Shown here piece by piece: positions 7,416 through 17,137 of a stretch of DNA of 64,000 nucleotides. Source of the stretch: JACMLD01 sp044227095. GTDB taxonomy: Bacteria; Bacteroidota; Bacteroidia; Chitinophagales; Chitinophagaceae. The position numbers and the translations under genes were made by a program. The DNA lies in contig JBGAFV010000001.1 of assembly GCA_044227095.1 (NCBI GenBank), forward strand, positions 620,001 through 684,000, given 5' to 3'. The notes below the pieces were generated by a model. It was given only the letters and a program-made list of their open reading frames with translations, did not search any database and was not told where the DNA came from. Each line of letters opens with the position of its first letter. The stretch's first letter is position 1.

Positions 7416-8849
7416 ATGACCGACAGAAGACAATTCATAAAAACAAGTGCTGCACTAAGCACAGGCATGTTATTGCATAAAACCAATGTATTTGCAACAG
7501 GTGTACAAGATTTTGAAAGCAAAAGACCGCCACTGGCACAAAGAAAGTTTACCAGTGCACATGTAGAAGAAGCCATAGCCGCCATTAAAAAATCTTTGCC
7601 CGGCAAAGAAATTGCGTGGTTGTTTGAAAACTGCTTTCCCAATACATTAGATACAACGGTTGATTTTGAAATACTCGATGGCAAACCCGACACTTATGTA
7701 ATTACCGGAGACATAGACGCTATGTGGCTGCGTGATAGCACAGCACAGGTTTGGCCCTATCTCTCATTGGTAAAAGGCGATGAAAAATTGCAACAACTTA
7801 TTGCAGGTGTTATTAATCATCAGTCAAAATGTATCCGCAAAGACCCATATGCCAATGCATTTTATAAAGACGAGAATAAAGTAAGCGAGTGGAAGCATAC
7901 AGATATTACAGACATGAAACCCGGCATACATGAGCGCAAATGGGAAATTGATTCATTGTGCTATCCAATAAGACTTGCACATAAATACTGGCAGCTTACC
8001 GGCGACACGAAACCATTTGATAACAGCTGGAAAGAAACAGTTGCTTTAATTGTAAAAACTTTTAAAGAGCAACAAAGGAAAACTGGCAATGGGCCTTACA
8101 CTTTTCAACGCAATACCGCATGGGCCACAGATGGGGTTCCGCTTGGTGGTTATGGCTATCCTGTAAAACCTGTTGGGCTTATTTGTTCTATGTTCCGCCC
8201 CAGCGATGATGCCACAATTTTTCCGTATTTAATTCCTTCTAATTTTTTTGCGGTTGTTTCCTTGAAGCAGGCCGCAGAAATGGTTAATAAAATTTATAAA
8301 GATGCTGCATTAGCAAACGAATGCCAGCAGCTTGCTACTGAAGTAGAAAAGGCTTTGCAACAATATGCCGTTGTAGCACATGCGCAGTTTGGAAAAGTAT
8401 ATGCTTATGAAGTAAATGGTTTTGGCAGTTTCAATTTAATGGATGATGCCAATGTGCCCAGCCTGTTATCACTTCCTTATTTAGATGCAAGACCGGTAAG
8501 CGATCCAATTTATCAATCAACACGAAAATTGGTTTTAAGCGAAAGCAACCCATTCTTCTTTAAAGGAAAAGTAGCAGAAGGCATTGGTGGCCCGCATGCA
8601 GGCATGCAAATGATATGGCCTTTAGGCATTACCATGCGTGCACTTACCAGCACTAATGATGCTGAAATAAAAAAATGCCTTAGCATGCTGGTTTCCTCTC
8701 ACGCAGGTACTGGATTTATGCACGAATCGTTTCATAAAGATGATGCTAATAACTTTACACGCAAATGGTTTGCATGGGCAAATACTTTGTTTGGCGAACT
8801 GGTGTTAAAAATGCATCACAGCAAGCCAGGTTTATTGGCGGCTTTATAG
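7416..8849 (+). CDS. Glycoside hydrolase family 125 (exo-alpha-1,6-mannosidase-like)
   Basis: 477 residues. The N-terminus TDRRQFIKTSAALSTGMLL is a Tat-style signal with twin arginines, so export is likely. GDIDAMWLRDSTAQVWPY near residue 93, TDITDMKPG..HERKWEIDS near 170 and GGPHAGMQMIWPLG near 390 are typical of GH125 (formerly DUF1237). Known members cleave alpha-1,6-linked mannose from the non-reducing end. No SusC/SusD-like genes are near, so it is not part of an obvious polysaccharide locus. Its place between hemB and hemL is unexpected, and the flanking repeats suggest a rearrangement. Confidence 0.88.
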   Translation: MTDRRQFIKTSAALSTGMLLHKTNVFATGVQDFESKRPPLAQRKFTSAHVEEAIAAIKKSLPGKEIAWLFENCFPNTLDTTVDFEILDGKPDTYVITGDIDAMWLRDSTAQVWPYLSLVKGDEKLQQLIAGVINHQSKCIRKDPYANAFYKDENKVSEWKHTDITDMKPGIHERKWEIDSLCYPIRLAHKYWQLTGDTKPFDNSWKETVALIVKTFKEQQRKTGNGPYTFQRNTAWATDGVPLGGYGYPVKPVGLICSMFRPSDDATIFPYLIPSNFFAVVSLKQAAEMVNKIYKDAALANECQQLATEVEKALQQYAVVAHAQFGKVYAYEVNGFGSFNLMDDANVPSLLSLPYLDARPVSDPIYQSTRKLVLSESNPFFFKGKVAEGIGGPHAGMQMIWPLGITMRALTSTNDAEIKKCLSMLVSSHAGTGFMHESFHKDDANNFTRKWFAWANTLFGELVLKMHHSKPGLLAAL

Positions 8850-8964
8850 CCACGGAGGCGCGGAGAACACATAGGTTTCACGGAGGACAAGTCGGGAGGC
8901 CGCAATCGTGAGACCTAAAGTAATAAGGCAAATTAATTTTATTAAGAAAAAGGCTCATTATATA

Positions 8965-10251
8965 ATGAATATTGAAACAAGCAAGGCATTATTTGAACGT
9001 GCACAGAAAACAATTCCGGGTGGTGTTAATTCTCCTGTACGTGCATTTAAAAGTGTTGGTGGCACACCGTTATTCATGCAAAATGCAAAAGGAACTTATC
9101 TTTTTGATGCTGATGGAAACAAATACATTGACTATATAGCTTCATGGGGGCCAATGATATTGGGCCATGCTTATCCTGCTGTTGTAAAAGCTATACAGGA
9201 ACAGGCAGTGCATTCTACTTCTTATGGTGCGCCTACTGAACTTGAAATAAAAATGGCAGAACTTATTACCAGCATGGCACCTAATATAGATATGGTGCGT
9301 ATGGTAAGCAGCGGTACAGAAGCATGTATGAGTGCTTTGCGATTAGCAAGAGGTTATACCGGTAAAAATAAATTCATCAAGTTTGAAGGTTGTTATCATG
9401 GCCATGCAGATGCGTTTTTAGTAAAAGCCGGCAGCGGATTGGCTACGTTTAATATACAAACAGTGCCAGGTGTAACTGGTGGCGTTTCCAATGATACGCT
9501 TACCTGCGCTTATAATGATCTACCCGCAGTAAAACAATTGGTTACTGAAAATAAAAATGAAATAGCTGCTATTATTATAGAACCGGTAGCTGGCAATATG
9601 GGCTGCATACTTCCGCAAAAAGGGTTTTTGGAAGGATTGCGGGAACTATGCAGCAAAGAAAACATTGTATTGATTTTTGATGAAGTAATGACTGGCTTCA
9701 GGCTTGCTGCTGGTGGTGCGCAGGAGAAATTAAGCATTGATGCAGACCTTGTAACCTATGGAAAAGTAATTGGTGGGGGTATGCCGGTTGGGGCCTTTGG
9801 TGGCAAGAAAGAAATTATGCAGCATATTGCTCCGCTTGGAAATGTATACCAGGCGGGAACTTTAAGCGGCAACCCTATTGCAATGATTGCGGGCTATACC
9901 ATGTTGCAAACATTAAAAGATCAACCCAGGATTTATAAGGAACTGGATGAAAAAACTGTTTACCTGCGTGATGGCTTGCAAAAAGTATTAAACAATTGGG
10001 GCAAGCCATTTATCATTAACCAATTTGGTTCTATGCTAAGTGTACACTTTAGCGATAAGCCCGTCAATAATTTTGCAGATGCGGCTGCTGCAGATAATAA
10101 AAAATTCAATCAGTTTTTTCATGCTATGCTACAGCGTGGCATTTATCTTCCGCCTTCTGCTTTTGAAAGCTGGTTTTTAAACAATGCATTAAGCAAGGAA
10201 GATTTGGATACAACAATTGCCGCGGCAGAAGATAGTTTAAAGGAGATATAA
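8965..10251 (+). CDS. hemL: Glutamate-1-semialdehyde 2,1-aminomutase
   Basis: PLP enzyme that isomerises glutamate-1-semialdehyde to 5-aminolevulinate, the substrate of HemB. I use the ATG at 8965 (MNIETSKALFERAQKTIPGG), giving 428 residues; an in-frame ATG at 8908 would add 19 residues without family resemblance. GGVNSPVRAF, SSGTEACMSALRLARG and IFDEVMTGFR are visible, and the PLP lysine is in TYGKVIGGGMP. It ends the haem run. It faces the MscS-like gene, with a palindromic repeat in between. Confidence 0.96.
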   Translation: MNIETSKALFERAQKTIPGGVNSPVRAFKSVGGTPLFMQNAKGTYLFDADGNKYIDYIASWGPMILGHAYPAVVKAIQEQAVHSTSYGAPTELEIKMAELITSMAPNIDMVRMVSSGTEACMSALRLARGYTGKNKFIKFEGCYHGHADAFLVKAGSGLATFNIQTVPGVTGGVSNDTLTCAYNDLPAVKQLVTENKNEIAAIIIEPVAGNMGCILPQKGFLEGLRELCSKENIVLIFDEVMTGFRLAAGGAQEKLSIDADLVTYGKVIGGGMPVGAFGGKKEIMQHIAPLGNVYQAGTLSGNPIAMIAGYTMLQTLKDQPRIYKELDEKTVYLRDGLQKVLNNWGKPFIINQFGSMLSVHFSDKPVNNFADAAAADNKKFNQFFHAMLQRGIYLPPSAFESWFLNNALSKEDLDTTIAAAEDSLKEI

Positions 10252-10310
10252 TCAAAAGACGAGAGGCAAGAATCGAAATAGAATGATTATTTACCCAGCA
10301 GTGAAACGCT

Positions 10311-10417
10311 ATTTAACATCATTGCCCGTCCGAATGGCAGCCGGACGGACGTCGCACCCTTGTACGGCAAATCTTTATTAATCTTTTTCCGCTCACTTCT
10401 CACCACTTACGTCTCAC
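10311..10417. repeat. Dispersed GTGCGACGTCC repeat, copy A
   Basis: About 107 bp that match 34081-34190 in inverted orientation with scattered mismatches. The core CCCGTCCGAATGGCAGCCGG can fold into a CCGTCCG/CGGACGG hairpin with a 9-nt loop. It lies between the convergent ends of hemL and the channel gene and could also act as a transcription barrier, although no T-run follows the stem. Confidence 0.7.
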
Positions 10418-10440
10418 AATTCACGCCTTACGGCTTCACA

Positions 10441-12858
10441 TCAAACCAAATTAATGCCTTTCTCCTGTAAAAGATGATATATAGCTTTACTCACATCGCT
10501 TTTAGCGTTATCAACCCTAGATACATCTTTGCACCAGAAAGAAAAATCAATTTTCACTGTTGTTCCTTTCAGGTAAGTAAATAAAACTTCCGGCTGACGC
10601 TGTGTTAATACGTTTGAATTTTCTTTTAAAATTTCAGCAAATCCTTTTTCAATAGCTTCAGCATCCGGCAACTTATCTACCGTAACCGGCAATTCTACTT
10701 TTATATGATTATTGCTCAGCGTCCAGTTTACAATATTATGCGCAAGCAAATCACCATTTGGTATAATTACTTCTGCGCCATCGGGTGTTAGCAAAGTACT
10801 GGACCGTATACTAATTTCTTTTACCCTTCCTTTTTTATCGCCTACTTCAACGGTATCGCCTATGCGCAATGGCCTGTCAAAGATGAGTATAATACCCGAT
10901 ACAAAATTGTTTACAATTCCCTGCAAACCCAAACCAATACCAACGCCCAATGCACCAAGTATTACGGTTATCTTATCCATAGGCAAGCCAGAAGCGGCTA
11001 CTGCCAGTAAAAAACCTGCAATCAATAAAACAAGACGTGTAATCATCAGGCGGGATCTTTGGCCTTTATTATCAAATGCAGCATCGTCGCCAATATCGCC
11101 AAAAAAATAAGCAATGTATTTCTGCAAAAAATTTGCTACCCATATAATACCAAGAAACAGTACCACGCCACCAAATGTAAAAGAAATGCTTCCTATCTCT
11201 TGTGGTGATACAAGGAAAGACTCCAGCATATCGTACACAAAATTGTAAATATTAAGGTTGGTGGTAACTGCAATAATACAGATAACAACGGCTACAACCG
11301 TCACCAGCCTGTTGATGCCTTTAATAATAGGCGCCGCATCAAAATAATCAGGATAATTTTTTCTTACCCTGCTGGTTTGTATCTGCAACAAAAACGCTTC
11401 TTCCAATAATTTTACAAAAACAGTTAATGAAATAATTTGTGCAAAAGTATAAATGGAAGTATAGCCAAATATTTGTGTAAGCGTAGAACGACCAAAAATG
11501 TTACAAACAACGGCCAGGAAATTTAAAGCAATGTAAATACCTGTTCCAAAAAATAGCGCTTTACTTTCTTTTGCCTTTATTAATTGCCGCCAGAACATGA
11601 GGCCAAGAAAAATAGCAACTCCATTTACAAACAATACCCACCAGCGCTGTATAGAAAAAGGAAGGCCCACAATGCGTGTACCCGATAGCAATACAAATAA
11701 AATCACTATACCACACCAACAATAAAACATTTTTTGCGGCCAGCGTTTCCAAAAAAGGCCGGTGAGTACAAGCATCATTAAAAACTGGGTGGATTCTATA
11801 TAAATTGCCGGGGCATGTAAATCGAAAAGCGGTGCAAGTGTAAGCATCCATACTAAGCAGGCAGCTATTGGTAGGGGGTTGATGTATTTAAAGTGAAAAG
11901 ATTCTAGCAATTGCAACTTGTTTGCTTTCTTTAACAAGCGATAGTTATTAAATACCCAAAAGAAAAAGATTAAACCTGTTAGTAAAAGCCATGCTCTTTT
12001 TGATTGGGTATTTCTAAAATAATATTTTACTGCCTTGTTCTCACTGTCAATAGATCTGCGGAAATTTTGTGCATTTGAAAAACCCGGTGGCCTCGGTGCC
12101 CGCGTTTCCCATATATAATTTCTTTCTTTGGTAAAAGCACGGGGCCCAACTTTAGCCAACAAAGTATTGGTTTGATTGAGCAATTCTGCAACTGTAATAT
12201 TATTGGCAGATGCGTGTGCTTTAAGGCTATTAATATCATTGGTAGCTTTTCTTACCAAAGTATCTGTTAGTCTCCATTTTGCACGCAGGCCTTTTAACTG
12301 GGCACTTAAGCTTTGTCTTAATACAGAATCCCTGAACGCTTGTCGCAATGTGGTGTCTTTGCGCAGATCAAGAACTTTTCTTTTCAGCGTATCCAGCTCA
12401 TTATCGTATTCATTCAACAAGTCAGCAAATTTTTTATCTCCCTGTTGTATTGCTTCTAATAGCGTATAAAACATTTGCAGGTTGCGCAGGTTAAGGGTAC
12501 GATCGTTAACAGATATCCGTTCCCTGATTACAGCAAGTGCAGTATCGCTTTCGTCAAGCCCGGAAGCTATCTCTTCCAGTTTATCAAAAGAACCAGTAAC
12601 AACGGGTACACGATTAAGCGTTTGATAAACGTTCTGGATACGTAACAGGTAATCGCTTTGTGTAAGAACATTATTATCTGCAAAAAGAGTTGTGTCAAAA
12701 TAGCGCCGACGTGTACTGTCTGGCCGGCGCACAGCAGTATCTGTGCGGTTTACTAATTGTGCAGCCGTGTCGCGTTGTGGCGCATTGTTTTGCGCTGACA
12801 AAAAGCTGGTGTAAAAAAAGATGAATACAAATAAGCAGCAAATTATCTTTTTGTTCAT
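10441..12858 (-). CDS. MscS-family mechanosensitive channel with large periplasmic N-domain
   Basis: 805 residues from ATG 12858, which starts directly at a signal peptide (MNKKIICCLFVFIFFYTSFLSA); an upstream ATG at 12885 would only add nine residues. Residues about 25-270 are hydrophilic and helical. Several membrane helices follow, then the MscS core near residue 640 (LGALGVGIGLGLQGIVNNF, then FDRPLRIGDTVEVG and a C-terminal beta/alpha domain). The layout resembles MscK/MscM-type channels, which open under osmotic downshock. It is a single gene; nothing in the context suggests another partner. Confidence 0.88.
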   Translation of the reverse strand: MNKKIICCLFVFIFFYTSFLSAQNNAPQRDTAAQLVNRTDTAVRRPDSTRRRYFDTTLFADNNVLTQSDYLLRIQNVYQTLNRVPVVTGSFDKLEEIASGLDESDTALAVIRERISVNDRTLNLRNLQMFYTLLEAIQQGDKKFADLLNEYDNELDTLKRKVLDLRKDTTLRQAFRDSVLRQSLSAQLKGLRAKWRLTDTLVRKATNDINSLKAHASANNITVAELLNQTNTLLAKVGPRAFTKERNYIWETRAPRPPGFSNAQNFRRSIDSENKAVKYYFRNTQSKRAWLLLTGLIFFFWVFNNYRLLKKANKLQLLESFHFKYINPLPIAACLVWMLTLAPLFDLHAPAIYIESTQFLMMLVLTGLFWKRWPQKMFYCWCGIVILFVLLSGTRIVGLPFSIQRWWVLFVNGVAIFLGLMFWRQLIKAKESKALFFGTGIYIALNFLAVVCNIFGRSTLTQIFGYTSIYTFAQIISLTVFVKLLEEAFLLQIQTSRVRKNYPDYFDAAPIIKGINRLVTVVAVVICIIAVTTNLNIYNFVYDMLESFLVSPQEIGSISFTFGGVVLFLGIIWVANFLQKYIAYFFGDIGDDAAFDNKGQRSRLMITRLVLLIAGFLLAVAASGLPMDKITVILGALGVGIGLGLQGIVNNFVSGIILIFDRPLRIGDTVEVGDKKGRVKEISIRSSTLLTPDGAEVIIPNGDLLAHNIVNWTLSNNHIKVELPVTVDKLPDAEAIEKGFAEILKENSNVLTQRQPEVLFTYLKGTTVKIDFSFWCKDVSRVDNAKSDVSKAIYHLLQEKGINLV

Positions 12859-13077
12859 GGTGAGGTAACGATGATAATGCTGCAAAATTGCAACAATACT
12901 ATTAGCAGACCATTAAAAGAGGTAGAAAATATTTTTTAGCAGTAAAAATGCTTACATATGCTTTAAAAATGCTTTGTCAAAGCCGGTGCTTAAGGATATA
13001 CTGCTTAATTGTGCGACGCAACAGGTGCCGACAGCTGAACCAATGCTCACCCAAAAAAAACATTTTATTGTAGCAAC

Positions 13078-14235
13078 TCAGGATAATTTTAATTCATTGT
13101 TATTAATTGCATTAACATCAGTCAAACCAGTTTTTTTCTTTTTTCTGCCCCACCAAATATAAAATCCTGTAACAGGAAGACTTGCTGCAATAAGGCTGGC
13201 AAAGAAAGCCATAATTTTTCCGGGAAGGCCGAGTATAGCGCCTACATGTATATCATAATTCATCCGTTTTATTTTATCGGCTACGGTTGCTTTTTTAAAT
13301 GCACCGGCATATGTTCCTTTTCCTTCTAATTCCTTTCCGGTGTATTGATCAAAATAATAACTGTCTATATTATAATAAGTGCCAGGCCGATGATTAAGAT
13401 TGATTGAAAGACACTCTGCCGGACTTGCGGTAAAAAAAATGCTGATGCTTTCATTGTTACTTTTCTTTTGCATCATTTGCTGCCATACAGCATTCATGGT
13501 TTTTTGTTTATCATTTACAGCAAGCGAAGTATCTGAAGAAGGTGCAAAATATGCTGGCATAGTTTTACCTGCAGAACTAACCCAGTACACAGATTTTGCA
13601 AACCACTCAAAGCCCATTACAAGTCCGGTAATAGCTAAGAAAAGAGCTACCCACGTCATATAAAACCCAAATACATTGTGCAGATCATAATTTACACGGC
13701 GCCATCTGGCGTTCCATTTTATACTAAACCTTTGTTTGCGTGCTGCTTTGTTTTTGGGCCACCAAAGTATAAGGCCGCTAATCATCATTACCAGGAAAAT
13801 TAAAGTAGCGCTGGCCATAATTATTTGGCCAATTGTATGTGGCAACCACAAATAAAAATGTCCATCAAGCACCACACGAAAAAAATCACGGTTCATGTTT
13901 TTTACTTTCAGTACATTACCGCTGTAAGGGTTAAGCGCAACAATTTTATAATTGTCTTCATCATAATAAGAAACAATTACAGCATCGCCAGGTTTGCCAT
14001 AATCAATGCTGTTGGCTTTTTTTCCATCCAATTTTTTTTCTGCAAGGTCTTTTAATAACGCAGGTGGCAACAGTGGCTTATTTTCTGACTGTACAAAACG
14101 ATAAGGTTCGGTTGCATTTCTTATTTCCTGTTCAAACGCAAGTATACAACCGGTGATGCCTAATAAAAAAACTATAAGCCCGGACGTTAATCCGAGCCAT
14201 AGATGTGTTTTACCAATAATTTTTTTTATCCGCAT
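13078..14235 (-). CDS. PepSY-associated membrane protein (iron-reductase-like)
   Basis: 385 residues with an N-terminal helix HLWLGLTSGLIVFLLGITG, a periplasmic PepSY-like region, two central helices (residues about 140-165 and 195-215) and a C-terminal helix ending in GRKKKK. The family is found next to TonB siderophore receptors and is thought to reduce ferric siderophores at the inner membrane. Here the gene starts 5 nt after the stop of the TonB receptor, a tight two-gene operon. The stop codon is at 13078. Confidence 0.85.
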   Translation of the reverse strand: MRIKKIIGKTHLWLGLTSGLIVFLLGITGCILAFEQEIRNATEPYRFVQSENKPLLPPALLKDLAEKKLDGKKANSIDYGKPGDAVIVSYYDEDNYKIVALNPYSGNVLKVKNMNRDFFRVVLDGHFYLWLPHTIGQIIMASATLIFLVMMISGLILWWPKNKAARKQRFSIKWNARWRRVNYDLHNVFGFYMTWVALFLAITGLVMGFEWFAKSVYWVSSAGKTMPAYFAPSSDTSLAVNDKQKTMNAVWQQMMQKKSNNESISIFFTASPAECLSINLNHRPGTYYNIDSYYFDQYTGKELEGKGTYAGAFKKATVADKIKRMNYDIHVGAILGLPGKIMAFFASLIAASLPVTGFYIWWGRKKKKTGLTDVNAINNNELKLS

Positions 14236-14240
14236 TAATC

Positions 14241-16616
14241 CTAAAATTTATAACCAACACTAAACCTAACATTGGTACCAGGTTCTGCCTGCCAGTAGTA
14301 ATATGTTTGAGTAGATGTTGAATAAGGTGCGCCTGAGTATAAATATTTATTAAGGATATTATTTACCACCAGGTTAAAACTCATTTTATCTTTTACATAG
14401 GATAAACTGCCATCCAGCCTGAAATAATCTGGTAAACTGTTAGCAGAATTATCAAACACATACCAGGGCGAACGTTTTACCTGGTATTGATAACCTATTG
14501 ATATACCAAAACCATTCATTACACCATTATCGAACCTGTAATTTAACCACGAGTTCTGAATATGCCTTGTAGAGCCTGCTACCTGGTTGCCTACAACTTT
14601 TGGATCACTGTCTTTTGTAATTTTTGCTTCTGTATAAGCATAGTTAATAATCACATCCAGGTTTGGTAAAATTTTCCCTTTAATATCAACTTCTATACCT
14701 TTTGTTTTTTGCTGACCAGACTGACGTTGATAATATTGGCCTAATGGATTAGTATGATCAAAATCTGTAGTTAATACATTGTTTCTTGTAATCTGGTAAA
14801 CAGCAACAGAAGAATTCCATTTGCCATTCATCCAATCTCTTTTAAGACCAAGTTCAAGATTGGCGCCAACGATAGGATCAAAACTTTTGCCCTGCCAGTC
14901 GCTTCCATAGTTTTCCATAAATGACTGATCAGATACAAAATAAGCCGAAGTATTTTTATCAATGGAGTAGCTAAGGCCAATGCGTGGTGTAAACCTGCTC
15001 TTTGAGTAAGAACCAGAATATACATCTCCGGTTTTAAGTGTAGTATATCTGCCGGCAAGGGTTAATCGTAGTTTGCTATCAAAAAAATTCAGTTCATCCT
15101 GCACATACAAACCTGTATAAGCATTGTAGTAATGAACGCCCCTTTCTCTTAATGATTTGCTGCGATCAAACTCGTTTGAAAGAGATGAAACACCATAAAC
15201 AGGTTTATAAATATTTAGTGTTCCTAATGAAGCAGACTGGTTCCAATCGTGATAATAATCTTTATTGCTCATGTCTACACCAGCCAGTATTTTATGAAGA
15301 ACGCTTCCTGTTCTTGCCTCACCTGTAAGAAACATCTGTCCTATTTTGGCCATACCCAAAACATCCCAACTGCTAACGCCCCTGTTCAATAAACTATCAT
15401 TGCCGGGTACAAATCCATCGGGCCATGCAGGCCACATGCTCATACCTTCCTGCTGGTAATTAAGATAAGTGCCTTGTGCTGTAAACTTCCAGTCGTTATT
15501 AATTTTATGTTCTATAATAGCCAGTATGCTTCTTTCATTCATGTTTGTTGGCGGCAGGTTGCCTTCTGCATTGGTAAAATTGCGTGGCAAATCAGCATAA
15601 CCTTTTTTAGAAAAAAGATAATTAGAGCCAATAATGTTTACCTGCGAAAACTGGTGCGTATACTCAAGCGTTAAAGATGTTTTATCATCAACCAAATATT
15701 TTATTACCGGTGCAATGGTATAACGGTTATTAAAATCGAATGGCCTTTGCGAACCTTTTAACTGGCCCATTACATTAAGGCGGTACAATAATTTTCCATC
15801 GCCTGATAGTTTGCCATCTAAATCAACGGCAGCCCTGTAAAAATCAAAACTTCCTAAAGAAATACTTGCTTCTCCTTTTGTTCTGCCGCTTGGTTTTTTT
15901 GTAACAATATTATAAAAGCCGCTTGGGTCGCCGTTAGCCAGCATAAAACCTGCAGGGCCTTTTACAAATTCAATACGTTCTACCATGCTCATGTCTTCAG
16001 TAAGCGGGCCCCATGTGGTAGAGACGTTCATACCATTTCTAAAAGCCCCAACATTACTGCCACGCATGGTTATACGTGCATAGTTATCCCAGTGTTCTAC
16101 TCTTGATGCTCCACTTACATTACGGGTAACGCCTTCAAGCATATCAAATATTTGCTGATCGTTTATCAGTTTACCAGTTATTACCTGTATGTTTTGCGGA
16201 ACGTTAAGAATAGGTGTTTGCAAACGCAATGAATTAGAGAGGCGATTTGTTTTAAAATTATTTTTATTAGCTACTACCACTACTTCGTTCAGTTGTTTAT
16301 CAGAAAGGCTTAGCTGAATATTTACATTGCTTGTTTTGCCATTTTCAACTGTTACTTCCTGTTCAGCATCTTTATAACCAACGAGGCTTATTACCACGGT
16401 TTGCGTTCCCGGCTGTACATTTTTAATTTTAAACACGCCATTGTTATCTGCAACTGCATTCCTGCTCAGGTTTTTCAATAAAACAGTAACACCTTCTGCT
16501 GGTTTATTATCTGCTGTTGTAACTTTTCCTTCAATAATGCCTGTATGCTGTGCCTGTGCTTTACTATTTATAAAACTAATTGCTACCACTACAATAAGGA
16601 CGGCTAACTTTTTCAT
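14241..16616 (-). CDS. TonB-dependent siderophore receptor
   Basis: 791 residues from ATG 16616 (MKKLAVLIVVVAISFINSKAQA signal peptide); a start three codons upstream is possible. Order of parts: carboxypeptidase-regulatory-like domain (about 25-105), plug (about 120-260, with NVPQNIQVITGKLINDQQ), then a beta-barrel ending in the terminal phenylalanine NVRFSVGYKF. The plug and barrel resemble FpvA/FhuE-type ferric-siderophore receptors. It is co-transcribed with the PepSY protein. A direct-repeat motif at 16774-16800, about 160 bp upstream, is shared with the region between the AraC gene and its small neighbour, so control by that regulator is inferred. Confidence 0.92.
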   Translation of the reverse strand: MKKLAVLIVVVAISFINSKAQAQHTGIIEGKVTTADNKPAEGVTVLLKNLSRNAVADNNGVFKIKNVQPGTQTVVISLVGYKDAEQEVTVENGKTSNVNIQLSLSDKQLNEVVVVANKNNFKTNRLSNSLRLQTPILNVPQNIQVITGKLINDQQIFDMLEGVTRNVSGASRVEHWDNYARITMRGSNVGAFRNGMNVSTTWGPLTEDMSMVERIEFVKGPAGFMLANGDPSGFYNIVTKKPSGRTKGEASISLGSFDFYRAAVDLDGKLSGDGKLLYRLNVMGQLKGSQRPFDFNNRYTIAPVIKYLVDDKTSLTLEYTHQFSQVNIIGSNYLFSKKGYADLPRNFTNAEGNLPPTNMNERSILAIIEHKINNDWKFTAQGTYLNYQQEGMSMWPAWPDGFVPGNDSLLNRGVSSWDVLGMAKIGQMFLTGEARTGSVLHKILAGVDMSNKDYYHDWNQSASLGTLNIYKPVYGVSSLSNEFDRSKSLRERGVHYYNAYTGLYVQDELNFFDSKLRLTLAGRYTTLKTGDVYSGSYSKSRFTPRIGLSYSIDKNTSAYFVSDQSFMENYGSDWQGKSFDPIVGANLELGLKRDWMNGKWNSSVAVYQITRNNVLTTDFDHTNPLGQYYQRQSGQQKTKGIEVDIKGKILPNLDVIINYAYTEAKITKDSDPKVVGNQVAGSTRHIQNSWLNYRFDNGVMNGFGISIGYQYQVKRSPWYVFDNSANSLPDYFRLDGSLSYVKDKMSFNLVVNNILNKYLYSGAPYSTSTQTYYYWQAEPGTNVRFSVGYKF

Positions 16617-16773
16617 TTTACACATAAGTTTGTTTTGGCGGGCACACTATGGAAAAACTCCTGCATTAAAAAAAACTTTCTTAATGAAAAGAAACCCAAT
16701 AATGGCCCTATAAAAAGTTTTTTCTTTCAGCTACGAATTTAATTGTGGAGTAATTGAATGATTATCAAAATGC

Positions 16774-16800
16774 GGAAACTGTTTTACGCAATAAGGAAAC
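16774..16800 (-). promoter_or_regulatory. Candidate AraC-family operator, copy 1
   Basis: Two GGAAAC boxes (16774-16779 and 16795-16800) 21 bp apart, joined by GTTTTACGCAATAA. The same arrangement, 22 bp apart, occurs at 22405-22432. Spacing of two helical turns suits the paired binding of an AraC-type protein. It lies about 160 bp upstream of the TonB receptor start. Confidence 0.6.
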
Positions 16801-17075
16801 TGACCTTATTGTGACAGAAGAGAATTTGTTAATAGACTAGGGGTTAATTATGATTACATCTGTAGTTTTTCATGGCAGCATCGTTGCCACGCCCGCCTCA
16901 ACAAATTCAATCGGCAGGCTCGCTTCATCTTTTGAAAGATTGGCAACGGCTCGTGTTATGCAGCAATAACTATTGATAGAATCTTGTATTCCGCTCAGGA
17001 ATATTTTTTTTCAAACAAAGTTCGGGAAGAACATAGATAGTAATGAAGTCAGATGCTTCATACAGCAGCTTATTA

Positions 17076-17119
17076 AAAAATCATTACAATCACTTTAATC
17101 ATAAAAATCAGCGTTCAGT
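17076..17119. repeat. Solo arm of the AATCATAAAAATCAGCGTT repeat
   Basis: Matches the right arms at 4581-4619 and 7352-7377, but I see no left arm or cap here, so this is a fragment. It lies just downstream of the beta-lactamase/D-aminoacylase gene. Confidence 0.6.
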
Positions 17120-17137
17120 TTAAAATTGTGCTATTAA

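Larger units (their letters stand above)
16617..17137. other. Intergenic region upstream of the TonB receptor
   Basis: 521 bp with no convincing gene. It contains the GGAAAC direct-repeat motif (16774-16800), an imperfect palindrome around GCATCGTTGCCA (16879-16890) and GGCAACG (16952-16958), and a single right-arm copy of the AATCATAAAAATCAGCGTT repeat at 17076-17119 just beyond the end of the next gene. Confidence 0.6.

Noticed and set aside
7416..8849. Polysaccharide utilisation locus
   Set aside because: No SusC/SusD-like pair, sulfatase or sensor near the GH125 gene.
12974..13162. Open frame of 62 codons on the plus strand
   Set aside because: Overlaps the end of the PepSY gene on the other strand, has no family resemblance, and its centre is a GTGCGACGCAA repeat fragment.
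14241..16616. SusC-type receptor
   Set aside because: No SusD partner follows; the plug and the PepSY partner point to siderophore uptake.
16873..16887. Second sigma-54 promoter (TGGCAG-N5-TTGCC)
   Set aside because: Spacing fits, but it lies in a palindrome and no gene or terminator follows on the plus strand; likely chance.
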